A stretch of DNA of 64,000 nucleotides. Origin: Paenirhizobium cremeum. GTDB lineage: Bacteria; Pseudomonadota; Alphaproteobacteria; Rhizobiales; Rhizobiaceae. This document shows, one piece after another, positions 34,942 through 43,449 of this stretch. The notes under the pieces are model-generated. The model searched no databases and had not been told where the DNA came from. It saw only the letters and a program-made list of their open reading frames with translations. Position 1 is the first letter of the stretch, and each line of letters starts with the position of its first letter. The translations under genes and the position numbers were made by a program. The DNA is taken from contig NZ_JAGGCS010000020.1 in NCBI RefSeq assembly GCF_022884085.1, positions 1-64,000 of the forward strand. The letters are read 5' to 3'.

Positions 34942-35646
34942 ATGAGTACCGGCGATCTGTCGAATGACAGACAGACAGTAACGTTTCAGTACAGTAAGCA
35001 CGGTCCGAAACTGAGTGGCGCCTATCTGCGCACCTATCCCGCCGGCGCCACCATCTTTGAACCCGACAACGACAGTTCACGCATCCTGTTCATCAAGAGC
35101 GGCTGGGTTGTCTCCAGCAAGAACCTGTCCAACGGCACGAGGATCGTCACGGAATTCGCGCTCCGCGGAGACATGCTGTCGTCGGTATCGGCCGCGCTGG
35201 CGCAGGAAAATGTCCAGGCGGTCTCGGCGGTCACCGGATATGAATTCGTCGGCCAGCTGCCCGGCAAGGGTTCCGACACCTCTTCGCAGCTCGCCCTGAT
35301 TATCATCATCGAAATGATGAAGCGGCAGGCCCGCATGGCCGAGCGGCTCGCCAATATCGGCCGGCGCGATGCCCTGGAACGAACCGGTCATCTCCTGCTC
35401 GAACTCGCGACCCGTTCCGGCGCAAGCGACAGGCCGGGCTTCGACGGTTTCGAATGCCCCCTCAAGCAGTCGGATATCGGAGACGCGGTCGGCCTCTCGA
35501 CGGTTCATATCAACCGCGTCCTCAAGGACATGCGACTGAACGGTCTACTCTCCTTCCGGAACGGGATCGTCGAGTTCCTGAACCGGAAGAAGCTCGAGGA
35601 TCTCATCGAGTTCGACCCAGCCTATCTGGCAAGCCATATAGGCTGA
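34942..35646 (+). CDS. Crp/Fnr-family transcriptional regulator
   Basis: 234 residues. An N-terminal cyclic-nucleotide-binding-like beta barrel (about 25-125: YPAGATIFEPD, ILFIKSGWVVSS, FALRGDMLSS) is followed by a dimerisation helix and a C-terminal HTH_Crp domain (about 155-225: CPLKQSDIGDAVGLSTVHINRVLKDMRLNGLL). There is no cysteine cluster for an Fe-S centre. The phosphate-binding signature of true cAMP receptors is not obvious, so the ligand is unknown. It sits alone in AT-rich DNA within the polysaccharide locus and probably regulates it (inference). Confidence 0.87.
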   Translation: MSTGDLSNDRQTVTFQYSKHGPKLSGAYLRTYPAGATIFEPDNDSSRILFIKSGWVVSSKNLSNGTRIVTEFALRGDMLSSVSAALAQENVQAVSAVTGYEFVGQLPGKGSDTSSQLALIIIIEMMKRQARMAERLANIGRRDALERTGHLLLELATRSGASDRPGFDGFECPLKQSDIGDAVGLSTVHINRVLKDMRLNGLLSFRNGIVEFLNRKKLEDLIEFDPAYLASHIG

Positions 35647-36016
35647 CGCGACGGACGGCCGACCCTGCTTAAAAAGCCGACCGACCTCGTGTGCCCTCGT
35701 CCATTCGTCGGACGTGCCGGGTGCTACCTCCACTTGCCGTTTATTTAGTCCTATGGCCTAACCCATCCGGGTAATACTGTAATCATATTTTATTTTTATC
35801 CAAGAATACGCAGTAATTCTTACCCTATTACGATTACAAATTAACTCACGTTAATGCGTTCAATATTATTTTATGAAAACCTGTCATTATACGTTGGTCG
35901 AGGATGCGAAGGATATCGCGATACGCCTATCGGCGGTGTTTCAAATCGAAACAAATATAGGAATCCCGACCTGCGTAAAGAAGAATGCAAAAAACAACAG
36001 GGGCAGGAGAAAGTAA
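35647..36016. promoter_or_regulatory. AT-rich leader of the LuxR regulator gene
   Basis: 370 bp without a convincing gene; the only open frame, overlapping its right half, has no coding character. The part from about 35740 to 35860 is markedly AT-rich, with tracts such as ATATTTTATTTTTAT. It carries ATTTAGTCCTATGGCCTAAC (35743-35762) and GGAGAAAG just before the ATG at 36017. Such tracts are typical targets of MucR/Ros-type silencers in rhizobia (inference). Confidence 0.45.
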
Positions 36017-36748
36017 ATGAACACGCATACTGCACTTCCCGATAAAATCGCATCTCTTCAACCGACCGACTTCAAGTACCTCTCGAAAATCACGGACAAG
36101 GGGACAGATCTCGACGCAGAAGAATATATCCTGATTATCGATCCGCGGGCTCTCGACCGCGAATGCCTGTCGCGGAGCCTTTCAATCTACAATCCGGCCA
36201 TGAACATCGTCACCGCCGGGTCGATAGAAGAGTGGCGCAAACGGCATATGACCGATCATCCCTCCGCCATTCTCCTGGTCTTCAGCAGCAGGAAGCCGAC
36301 GGAGGCCGATGCCTGTGACAAAATCAAGGCCGCAGCGGAAACCTTCAGGCAGAGCCCCGTCATCGTCATCGCCGATTCCGACGATCTCGGAGATATCCTG
36401 AAAGCCGTGGAATGCGGTGCTCGCGGCTATATTCCGACAAGTGTCAACATCAGCGTCGCCGCGGAAGCGATCGCTCTCGCGCGGGCCGGCGGGGTCTTCA
36501 TTCCGGCGAGCAGCATTCTCGCCAAGAAGGATGTCCTGAGTTCCGTCGTAACCGGCTCAACCTACTCCAACGAAGCGTTCACGCCGCGCGAGATCGAAGT
36601 GGCCGAGGCATTGCGCCGGGGAAAGGCCAACAAGATCATCGCCTATGAAATGAACCTGTGCGAAAGCACGGTCAAAGTTCATATCCGCAACATCATGAAG
36701 AAACTGAACGCCACCAATCGCACCGAAGTCGCCTTCAAACTGAAGTGA
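36017..36748 (+). CDS. LuxR-family regulator with a degenerate receiver domain
   Basis: 243 residues. The N-terminal half (about 35-160) has a receiver-like fold (YILIIDPRALDREC, VIVIADSDDLGDILKAVECGARGYIPTSV), but the phospho-acceptor position reads AILLVFSSR, with Val88 where Asp is expected, so it should not be phosphorylated there. The C-terminal LuxR HTH (about 180-240) is intact: FTPREIEVAEALRRGKANKIIAYEMNLCESTVKVHIRNIMKKL. It may respond to protein partners or act constitutively. GGAGAAAG precedes the ATG. Its position in the middle of the polysaccharide locus suggests it is a dedicated regulator, perhaps working with the Crp-like protein (inference). Confidence 0.87.
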   Translation: MNTHTALPDKIASLQPTDFKYLSKITDKGTDLDAEEYILIIDPRALDRECLSRSLSIYNPAMNIVTAGSIEEWRKRHMTDHPSAILLVFSSRKPTEADACDKIKAAAETFRQSPVIVIADSDDLGDILKAVECGARGYIPTSVNISVAAEAIALARAGGVFIPASSILAKKDVLSSVVTGSTYSNEAFTPREIEVAEALRRGKANKIIAYEMNLCESTVKVHIRNIMKKLNATNRTEVAFKLK

Positions 36749-36974
36749 CCGACAATCCGCCGAAGCCGAACACGAAGGCTCCGGCCAAAATCGCTGGCGG
36801 CTGAAGACACCGAACCCAAACGAGCAGCAGAAAATCCCTTCCGTGCATCGCCTCAAGGCGGCACGGCAGGGCGCTCCGCCCGTTGGCCGTGTTTGGATGC
36901 AACCCGATGCACTCGACGCATCCTCTTGCTGTTCCGGTAGCGAACCGGCATGCGCGGCCTTCATCCCGGTCATC

Positions 36975-37172
36975 CTATTCCATCTTCATCAATCGCCGGG
37001 CAATCAGCAAAGAGAGGACCAACGTCAACACGGCAAGACCGACCGCATAGAAGACGACATATTCAAGCGGATGCAGGAAGAGGGCGAAAAAACGGGATGT
37101 GCTTCCCGAGGTCCTTGGGCCACCCATCCCGTGCCGGTCGAGCGCGAGGTAACGTCTGGTGATGAGGTTCAT
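36975..37172 (-). CDS. Small single-span membrane protein after a glycosyltransferase
   Basis: 65 residues, starting MNLITRRYLALDRHG at 37172 with a strong GGAGGAG site eight bases upstream. A polar N-terminus is followed by one hydrophobic segment (EYVVFYAVGLAVLTLVLSLLIA) and a basic end (RRLMKME). It lies 32 bp downstream of the GT4 gene in the same direction and is probably co-transcribed. It has no recognised family. It could anchor or regulate a glycosyltransferase complex (inference). Confidence 0.6.
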   Translation of the reverse strand: MNLITRRYLALDRHGMGGPRTSGSTSRFFALFLHPLEYVVFYAVGLAVLTLVLSLLIARRLMKME

Positions 37173-37204
37173 GTCGGCACTCTCCTCCTGCCCCGCCAGG
37201 TTCC

Positions 37205-38380
37205 TCAATGCAGGGGAACCGGTCTGCCATCGCTGTAGAAGGACGCGGGAGCGAGAACGTCCGTCCCTTTCGCTCCGGGCGCCTTCTTCGCCGCAAGTTC
37301 GTCATCGATGATCTTCTGCATGCTGGCGCGAAACCTCGCGGCACTGAACTGGGCCGCGTGCATGCGGATGGCATCGGGGTGAAAGCTTCGCTCCCGTTGC
37401 TCGAAGGCATGGACCGCCTCGATCAGCGCGTCCACCGATTGCTCGTCGAAGAGGATGCCTGTCTGCCCCGGCACGACGGTCTCCAGGGCGCCGCCGCGAC
37501 CATAGGCAATCACCGGCCGGCCGCTGGCCATGGCTTCAACCGGCACGATGCCGAAATCCTCCTCCCCGGGGAAGATAAGGGCCCGGCAATGAGCGAGATT
37601 GGCTTTCAGCACAGGAAACGCCGCCCGGCCCATGAAGCGGACGCTCGGCCCGGCGATGCGTTTCAGCGCGTCCACGTCAGCCTTGGCGCCGTCGCCGATG
37701 ATAACCAGTTGGCGTCCCATTTCGGAAAAGGCGCGCACCGCCAGATCGATCCGCTTGTAGGGAACGATCTGGCCAGCGCAGAGATAGAAGTCACCGAGAT
37801 CGGCAGCCGGGGCGAAATCCTCGACCGCGACAGGGGGCGGAACGACCGTCGCCGAGCGGCGGTAATATTTGCGGATACGCCCGGCAACGTGGTGGGAATT
37901 GGCGACGAAGCGATCAACGCGCAGGCTGGAATTTGCATCCCACGATCGCAGCATCGGTGCCAGAACCGGCATCATCAGCCTGGCCAGCAGGCCGGCATTC
38001 TCACGATAGGCATGGTAGTGATCCCAGATATACCGCATCGGCGAGTGGCAGTAGCAGACATGCGTCGCATGCGGCGGAGGAATGATGCCTTTCGCCGGCC
38101 CGGATTCGCTCGAAATAATGAGATCGTAGCCTCGCAGGTCGAAACTCTCGAGCGCGAAAGGCATCAGCGGCAGCAACGACTGGTAATAGCGCGTGGCGCC
38201 GGGAATTTTCTGCAGGCCGGATGTGATGATCCTGTGACGGCGGATCTTCTCCGATATGCGTGCCTCGTCGCAGACGAGCGTGAAGATATCGGCGTCCGGA
38301 TACATGTCGCAGAGCGCTTCGACGACTTTTTCGCCGCCGCGCATCGACACAAGCCAGTAGTGGATAATCGCCACCCGCAT
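37205..38380 (-). CDS. GT4-family glycosyltransferase
   Basis: 391 residues with the GT-B fold. The N-terminal domain starts MRVAIIHYWLVSMRGGEKV and contains THVCYCHSPMRYIWD, typical of mannosyltransferase-like WbaZ/WcaI relatives. The C-terminal domain has AGQIVPYKRIDLAVRAF and the E-x7-E motif FPGEEDFGIVPVEAMASG. It should add a sugar from a nucleotide donor to the lipid-linked repeat unit at the cytoplasmic face. The start at 38380 is supported by GAGGGG; an upstream in-frame ATG would add a non-conserved extension. It is divergent from the exoF-like gene. Confidence 0.88.
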   Translation of the reverse strand: MRVAIIHYWLVSMRGGEKVVEALCDMYPDADIFTLVCDEARISEKIRRHRIITSGLQKIPGATRYYQSLLPLMPFALESFDLRGYDLIISSESGPAKGIIPPPHATHVCYCHSPMRYIWDHYHAYRENAGLLARLMMPVLAPMLRSWDANSSLRVDRFVANSHHVAGRIRKYYRRSATVVPPPVAVEDFAPAADLGDFYLCAGQIVPYKRIDLAVRAFSEMGRQLVIIGDGAKADVDALKRIAGPSVRFMGRAAFPVLKANLAHCRALIFPGEEDFGIVPVEAMASGRPVIAYGRGGALETVVPGQTGILFDEQSVDALIEAVHAFEQRERSFHPDAIRMHAAQFSAARFRASMQKIIDDELAAKKAPGAKGTDVLAPASFYSDGRPVPLH

Positions 38381-38712
38381 TTCGCCCCTCGCATGAAGTT
38401 GTGCAGGCATCCTAGAGGCAGCCAGAGCGCCCGGCACAGGACCACCTTAGGGCTGCCAGCCTAGTCAAAGGGGCGGATCGACCGTGGAGAAGGCCGGGCG
38501 GCTGGCCGATCGGTCAGGATCGTGGCGCAAACCTCGATCACGGCTCATCCATTCGAGGTGAAGGCTTAGAAAAACCTGCCCGAAGGGCGTATCCCCGTGA
38601 CGACACGCAGGGGATTTACTCGCATCGCTTTGGGCCGACAATCGATTTGATCCGGCCCGTTCAATCGCTGGAACCGACATTTTCATTGTTGCCGGAATTG
38701 CGAGGCGCGTTC
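38381..38712. promoter_or_regulatory. Divergent promoter region between GT4 and exoF-like genes
   Basis: 332 bp without a credible gene. It contains CTAGAGGCAGCC (38411-38422) and, inverted, GGCTGCCAGCCTAG (38450-38463), an imperfect dyad, together with CCTTAGG (38444-38450) and GGCTTAG (38563-38569). These belong to the CTTAG/CTAG-core group also seen before the DegT and polymerase genes. Confidence 0.4.
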
Positions 38713-40041
38713 ATGCCGATAGTATGTTTTGAAAAACGGCCTACCTCTACAAGCAGGCGCATTGGTATCGTCTGCGCACTGGCGGGAATGCTGCAACTGG
38801 TTGCCGTTCCCAATGCGATCGCCGCGAGCGATGACGGCTTCCGCCTCCGTCCCCAGACCCGGGTCAAGGTCTCGATTGTCGAATGGGTCGCCTCCACCGG
38901 CGAGTACAAGGAGTGGACGGCCCTCAACGGCGAATATTCCGTCTCGCCGCTGGGCACGATCTCGGTTCCCCTCATCGGTGAACTTGTGGTGGCAAACGAA
39001 ACCACCAGCGAAGTGGCGGATCGCATCGCCCGCAGCCTGAGAGAGAAGACCGGACTGTCGTCGCCGCCGACAGCAACGGTCGAAGTCATCCGTTATCCGA
39101 TGATCTATGTCTCCGGCGCGGTGGACCGCCCCGGAGAAATGGAATACCGCCCCGGGCTGACTGTCATGCAGGCGGTGGCGATGGCCGGCGGACGGGAGCG
39201 TCGCTCCAACCCCAATGGCTATTCGGACCTGGAACAGATCCGTTATGCCGGCGAATTGAACCGCTACGACCTTTCCCTGCAGCAGCTTCTGGCTCGCCGC
39301 GCACGGCTCGTCGCCGAACTCAAGGAAAGTCCCAAGATCGACTTCCCGCCGGAACTTGCCAATGCGAGGGACCAGAGCACCGGCCGATTGATCGTCGAGA
39401 GCGAAAACACGCTGTTTGTCGCGCGCGCCGAAGCGTTGAAGCGACAGCTGGATTCGCTCAGTGAGCTGCAGAGGCTGCTCGAGAACGAAATCAAGGTGCT
39501 GGAGGAAAAATCCGCCGTTCAGGAGCGCCAGGTCAAGATCGCGCAGCAGGAACTCGCCAACATTTCGTCGCTCGTCGAGACCGGCACCCTGGCAAAATCG
39601 CGGGAAACCTCGCTCGAGCGCGTCGTCGCCGACTTGAACAGCGGCAAGCTCGATCTCGTCGTCGCCCAGATGCGCGCCAGGCAGAAGGTCAGCGAGACCC
39701 AGCGCGATGCAATCGCACTCAAGGGACAATTCCGCACGGAAGCGGGACGCAGCCTGCAGGAGGTCGAGGGGGAAATCGACGACACCAGGTTGAAGCGCGC
39801 CACGACCCTTCAGCTCCTTCAGGCAAGCGGCGCCTCACTGTCCCGCTATAACGCCATGAAGGCCCTGGAGATCCAGCCGATGGAATACTGGATCACGCGC
39901 CGCAACAACGTCCGTTCCCAGGAAAAGGTGCAGGAGACGGCAATACTCGAGCCCGGGGATGTTCTCGACGTCCGCTACGATGTTTCCGCAGGTCTTGGGG
40001 GAGCGGTGCAGTTGTCCAGCGCTCCAGAGCAATCGCAATAG
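38713..40041 (+). CDS. exoF: ExoF-type periplasmic polysaccharide export protein
   Basis: 442 residues. A signal peptide (about 1-38, ending VPNAIAA) is followed by a Wza-type Poly_export/SLBB region (about 45-165: LNGEYSVSPLGTISVPLIGELV, YVSGAVDRPGEMEYRPGLTVMQAVAMAGG). A long coiled coil (about 200-390) then ends in ILEPGDVLDVRY. This is the ExoF architecture, an outer-membrane/periplasmic auxiliary protein working with the ExoP/Wzc-type co-polymerase encoded 42 bp downstream. Start 38713 is chosen from GAGGCG upstream and the signal peptide; a TTG at 38647 is possible but less likely. Confidence 0.85.
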   Translation: MPIVCFEKRPTSTSRRIGIVCALAGMLQLVAVPNAIAASDDGFRLRPQTRVKVSIVEWVASTGEYKEWTALNGEYSVSPLGTISVPLIGELVVANETTSEVADRIARSLREKTGLSSPPTATVEVIRYPMIYVSGAVDRPGEMEYRPGLTVMQAVAMAGGRERRSNPNGYSDLEQIRYAGELNRYDLSLQQLLARRARLVAELKESPKIDFPPELANARDQSTGRLIVESENTLFVARAEALKRQLDSLSELQRLLENEIKVLEEKSAVQERQVKIAQQELANISSLVETGTLAKSRETSLERVVADLNSGKLDLVVAQMRARQKVSETQRDAIALKGQFRTEAGRSLQEVEGEIDDTRLKRATTLQLLQASGASLSRYNAMKALEIQPMEYWITRRNNVRSQEKVQETAILEPGDVLDVRYDVSAGLGGAVQLSSAPEQSQ

Positions 40042-40083
40042 TCAGGTTGGTGCGGTCAAACAATGTGCAACAGGGTGGCGTAA

Positions 40084-42390
40084 ATGGGATTCCATGAGTT
40101 CGGAAACGTCGAGACGATGTCCAGCCTCGACAAGAAGGATACCGCGAAAAAGGAATATGTTTCGTTCCGCGACGTCTTCAACTTCCTGAAGAAGAACCTG
40201 CTCATCCTCGGCATATGTTCCGCTTCCGGAGCGGTGCTCGGGGGCCTCTACATCCTCAACTCCGAGTCCACCTACATGGCGACGACACGCCTGGTGATGG
40301 ACCCGGAGCAGGGCCGGATCGTCTCGCAGGACGCAGCCACCGGCACCGTCATCATTGAGGCCGCGGAGATCGCGAGCCAGGTCGAAATCGTCAAGTCGGA
40401 AGCGATCGCCCAGGCAGTAATACGTAAACTTGGGCTTACGGAAGATCCTGAAATCCTCAACACCCGTTCGTGGCAATCGATCGTCAAGGGCTCCTTGAAG
40501 GCGGTGGCCGACCTGTTTACTGGCGGAAGCGGCGAAGAGACGGAAGCGACCAGCGAAGAGGAAGTGATGAGACGCACGATGGGCGGCTTCCTGTCCCGCG
40601 TTTCGGTGCGCCGCGTTGGGCAATCCTACGTGCTGGAGATCGGCTATGCCTCCAGCGATCCGCAAAAGGCTGCAAGGACCGCGAATGCCCTGGCCGAAGC
40701 CTATATCCGTAACGGCATGAACGACCGCGCGGACGCCGCCAAGCGGGGCGCGATATGGCTGGAGAGCCGGCTGATCGAGGTCGGGCGCAAGGCACGCGAG
40801 GCAGCGCTGGCCGCTGAGGAATATCGCAACGAGCATGACATCACGGCGATGGCCAACTCCTCCACGCTCGACCAGCAGCAACTGGCCGAGGTCAGCAGCC
40901 AGATGCTTGCGGCAAGGGCAGCGACAGCCGCCGAATCCGCCAAGCTCACCACGCTGGTAAAGCTGATCGAGGGACGAGCAGCCGATGGCAACATGGAAGA
41001 GATCGCCAACAATCCGCAGATCCAGAAGCTGCGGGACGATATCCGGGCAGCCGAGACGCGGCTCGAAAGTCTCAGGAGCCGCTATAACGAAGGAAATCCG
41101 GCGATCACCGCCGCACACGACGAAATTGCCCGGCTGAAGGCGGCGATCAACGGCGAACTTCGCCAGATAGAGGCCGTCTACCGTTCCAACCTCGAAACGG
41201 CGCGGACGCGCGAACAACTGGCCGAGGCGCAATTCCTCAATGCCACCAAGAAGGGCGCGGACAAGAATATCGCCCGCGTCGAACTCTCGGAGATGGAAAG
41301 CCGGGCCAACACTTATCGGCGCCTTTATGAAAGCATCCTGCAGCAATATGTGGGCACCATGCAGACCCAGTCCTTCCCGTTGGGCAAGGCCCGCATCGTC
41401 ACCGCGGCCACGGCACCGTTCGGCAGGATCTGGCCCAAGCCTTCCATCATCCTGCCGTTTTCGACCGTTCTCGGTTTTGCCGGCGGCTTGATGGCTGCGA
41501 TCCTGCGCAACGGTCTCGACCGCCGCGCCGGCTCCGGCGAAAGACTGCAGCGTGAACTCGGCATCACCTCGCTCGGAAGCATTCCCGTATACCGGCCGCA
41601 ACTCGACAGCGGCAATGGCAGCAAGCCCCTGCCCACAACCATGCTGCCGCTAAGATCCGTGCTGGACATGCCGTATTCACGTTTCTCGGAAGCGCTGCGC
41701 AGCGTAAAGAACTCGCTCGACTCGATCATTCCGGCCAATGGCTCGATGGTGATCGGCGTCACCTCGATCGGCCCCGGCGAAGGCAAGACGACGGTCGCAA
41801 CGAACCTCGCCCAGCTCTACCAGAACGAAGGGCAGTCCGTGCTTCTCGTGGATGCCGATTTCATCGGCTCCCGCCTTTCGCGGCTCGCCGCAAGCGCCGC
41901 GCAGGACGTCGGCATGAAACCCGTCGACCTTTCCTATATCGGCGAACAGCCCCTCGTTCTGCAGAACAGCCGCGCCTCCGCGGGCAAGGCGGCCCGGGGC
42001 GCAGCGGTCTCCGAACTCGAAAGGGAAAACCTCCACGTGGAAGAAGCGGATGAGGCGAACCCGGTCCCCCTCGTCACGGTCGAACAGATGAAGCAGGCTT
42101 CCGTGTCCAGCCAGCGCTACGGCCATCTGACCACGCTGAAGGAAGCCATCGCGAAGATGCGCCGGCGTTACAAGGTGGTGGTCGTCGACATGTCGGGTTT
42201 CGAGGACTCAGCCGACACCCGGACGATCTGCACCTATGTCGACGGAATCATTCTCGTCCTCGGCAACTCCAACAAGATGACGATCGAACGCCTGGCGGAC
42301 GCGCTGTCCGCCTTCGGCAAGTCGCGTATCTCCTTGCTTGGGGTGATTGCCAACCGAAGTGATGCGCGACGGCGCCAGGCGACAGTCTAG
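40084..42390 (+). CDS. exoP: ExoP/Wzc-type polysaccharide co-polymerase with degenerate C-terminal kinase-like domain
   Basis: 768 residues. A first membrane segment (about 35-58: LLILGICSASGAVLGGLYIL) precedes a Wzz-type periplasmic domain with a long coiled coil (about 60-440). A second membrane segment lies near 455-475, after the Pro-containing APFGRIWPKP. A cytoplasmic P-loop ATPase domain follows, with Walker A GPGEGKTTVA and A' VLLVDADF. The Walker B region VVVVDMSGFEDSAD departs from the usual DTPP, and the protein ends RSDARRRQATV without a tyrosine cluster, so BY-kinase autophosphorylation is doubtful. It controls chain length and export at the inner membrane and forms an operon with exoF. 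Confidence 0.86.
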   Translation: MGFHEFGNVETMSSLDKKDTAKKEYVSFRDVFNFLKKNLLILGICSASGAVLGGLYILNSESTYMATTRLVMDPEQGRIVSQDAATGTVIIEAAEIASQVEIVKSEAIAQAVIRKLGLTEDPEILNTRSWQSIVKGSLKAVADLFTGGSGEETEATSEEEVMRRTMGGFLSRVSVRRVGQSYVLEIGYASSDPQKAARTANALAEAYIRNGMNDRADAAKRGAIWLESRLIEVGRKAREAALAAEEYRNEHDITAMANSSTLDQQQLAEVSSQMLAARAATAAESAKLTTLVKLIEGRAADGNMEEIANNPQIQKLRDDIRAAETRLESLRSRYNEGNPAITAAHDEIARLKAAINGELRQIEAVYRSNLETARTREQLAEAQFLNATKKGADKNIARVELSEMESRANTYRRLYESILQQYVGTMQTQSFPLGKARIVTAATAPFGRIWPKPSIILPFSTVLGFAGGLMAAILRNGLDRRAGSGERLQRELGITSLGSIPVYRPQLDSGNGSKPLPTTMLPLRSVLDMPYSRFSEALRSVKNSLDSIIPANGSMVIGVTSIGPGEGKTTVATNLAQLYQNEGQSVLLVDADFIGSRLSRLAASAAQDVGMKPVDLSYIGEQPLVLQNSRASAGKAARGAAVSELERENLHVEEADEANPVPLVTVEQMKQASVSSQRYGHLTTLKEAIAKMRRRYKVVVVDMSGFEDSADTRTICTYVDGIILVLGNSNKMTIERLADALSAFGKSRISLLGVIANRSDARRRQATV

Positions 42391-42504
42391 AACCTGCAAA
42401 AGCGGAAGACGATTTTGCGCCGGGCGCCGCGAGAAACAAAGAGGCAGGGCATCGAAACCGTTGACCGGAAGCGCCCTGCCGGTATGCCAGGAAGGCGGAA
42501 GCCC

Positions 42505-43449
42505 ATGACATATGCCACGATCCACATCGGCAAGCATCGCGATGAAGCTGCCAGTCCTCGTCAGTTCAGGCTTGTCGTTGGAATACCGAGCGCCGGAAGA
42601 CGGGACATCCTCGCCGCGGTTCTCCCGCATATAGCCCGCCAGATCCGCCTGCCCGATGAGGTCGTCATCTGTGTGCCCTCTGTCGAGGACGTGGATCAAG
42701 CCGAACTGGCAAAGCTGCCCTGTCCGGTCAGGGTGCTCGTCTCCCGGCGCGGCAGCTGCCGTCAACGCAACCACATCCTCGAATCCATCCCCGAAGCGGA
42801 TATCGTCGTGTTTCTGGACGACGACTTTCTCATGGCGCCGCCCTACCTCGAGCAGACCGAGGAGATCTTCGCCGCCAATCCAGATGTCGACATCTGCACC
42901 GGCAGGGTCATTGCAGACGGCATCACCGGACCCGGCATTTCCGTCGCCGACGGCTGGCGCATGCTGAAGGACCATGTGCGTCGGGACAACAGGAGCCCGC
43001 CTGTCGAGACGACCTATACCGGCTATGGCTGCAACATGGCCGTGCGCATGTCCGCCGTCAGGATCGGCGGCCTGCGCTTCGATGAGAACCTTCCGCTCTA
43101 CGGATGGCTGGAGGACGTCGATTTCAGCCGGATCGCCGCCCGGCATGGCCGGATCGTTTCGTCGGCCGGCCTCGTCGGCGTCCATCTCGGGACCAAGGTC
43201 GGCCGCACCTCCGGCTTGCGGTTCGGCTATTCCCAGATCGCAAATCCCATATACCTCATGCGCAAGGAGACTATGAGCGTCCGCCATGCCGGCATCCAGA
43301 TGGCGCGTAACCTGCTCGCCAACGTGGTGAAGATCTGGCGGCCGGAGCCCTGGATCGACCGGAAAGGACGATTGCGAGGCAATCTTCTGGCCTTTTCGGA
43401 TCTCCTCGCCGGACGCCTTGCTCCGCGCAATATCGAGAGGCTGGAGTGA
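42505..43449 (+). CDS. GT2-family glycosyltransferase
   Basis: 314 residues with a GT-A fold. Near the N-terminus RLVVGIPSAGRRDIL starts the nucleotide-binding domain. The metal-binding DxD is in VVFLDDDFLMAP, and the acceptor-site acid motif is in LYGWLEDVDFSRI (ED). It should add one sugar of the repeat unit. Two in-frame ATGs precede (42415, 42484), but 42505 (MTYATIHIG) has the best-placed AGGAAGG site. The stop codon overlaps the GTG of the following GT4 gene by 4 bp, so the two are translationally coupled. Confidence 0.87.
   Translation: MTYATIHIGKHRDEAASPRQFRLVVGIPSAGRRDILAAVLPHIARQIRLPDEVVICVPSVEDVDQAELAKLPCPVRVLVSRRGSCRQRNHILESIPEADIVVFLDDDFLMAPPYLEQTEEIFAANPDVDICTGRVIADGITGPGISVADGWRMLKDHVRRDNRSPPVETTYTGYGCNMAVRMSAVRIGGLRFDENLPLYGWLEDVDFSRIAARHGRIVSSAGLVGVHLGTKVGRTSGLRFGYSQIANPIYLMRKETMSVRHAGIQMARNLLANVVKIWRPEPWIDRKGRLRGNLLAFSDLLAGRLAPRNIERLE

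Noticed and set aside
35854..36045. Short plus-strand frame of about 60 codons before the LuxR regulator gene
   Set aside because: Overlaps the true regulator start, lies in AT-rich leader DNA, and has no ribosome binding site or coding character.
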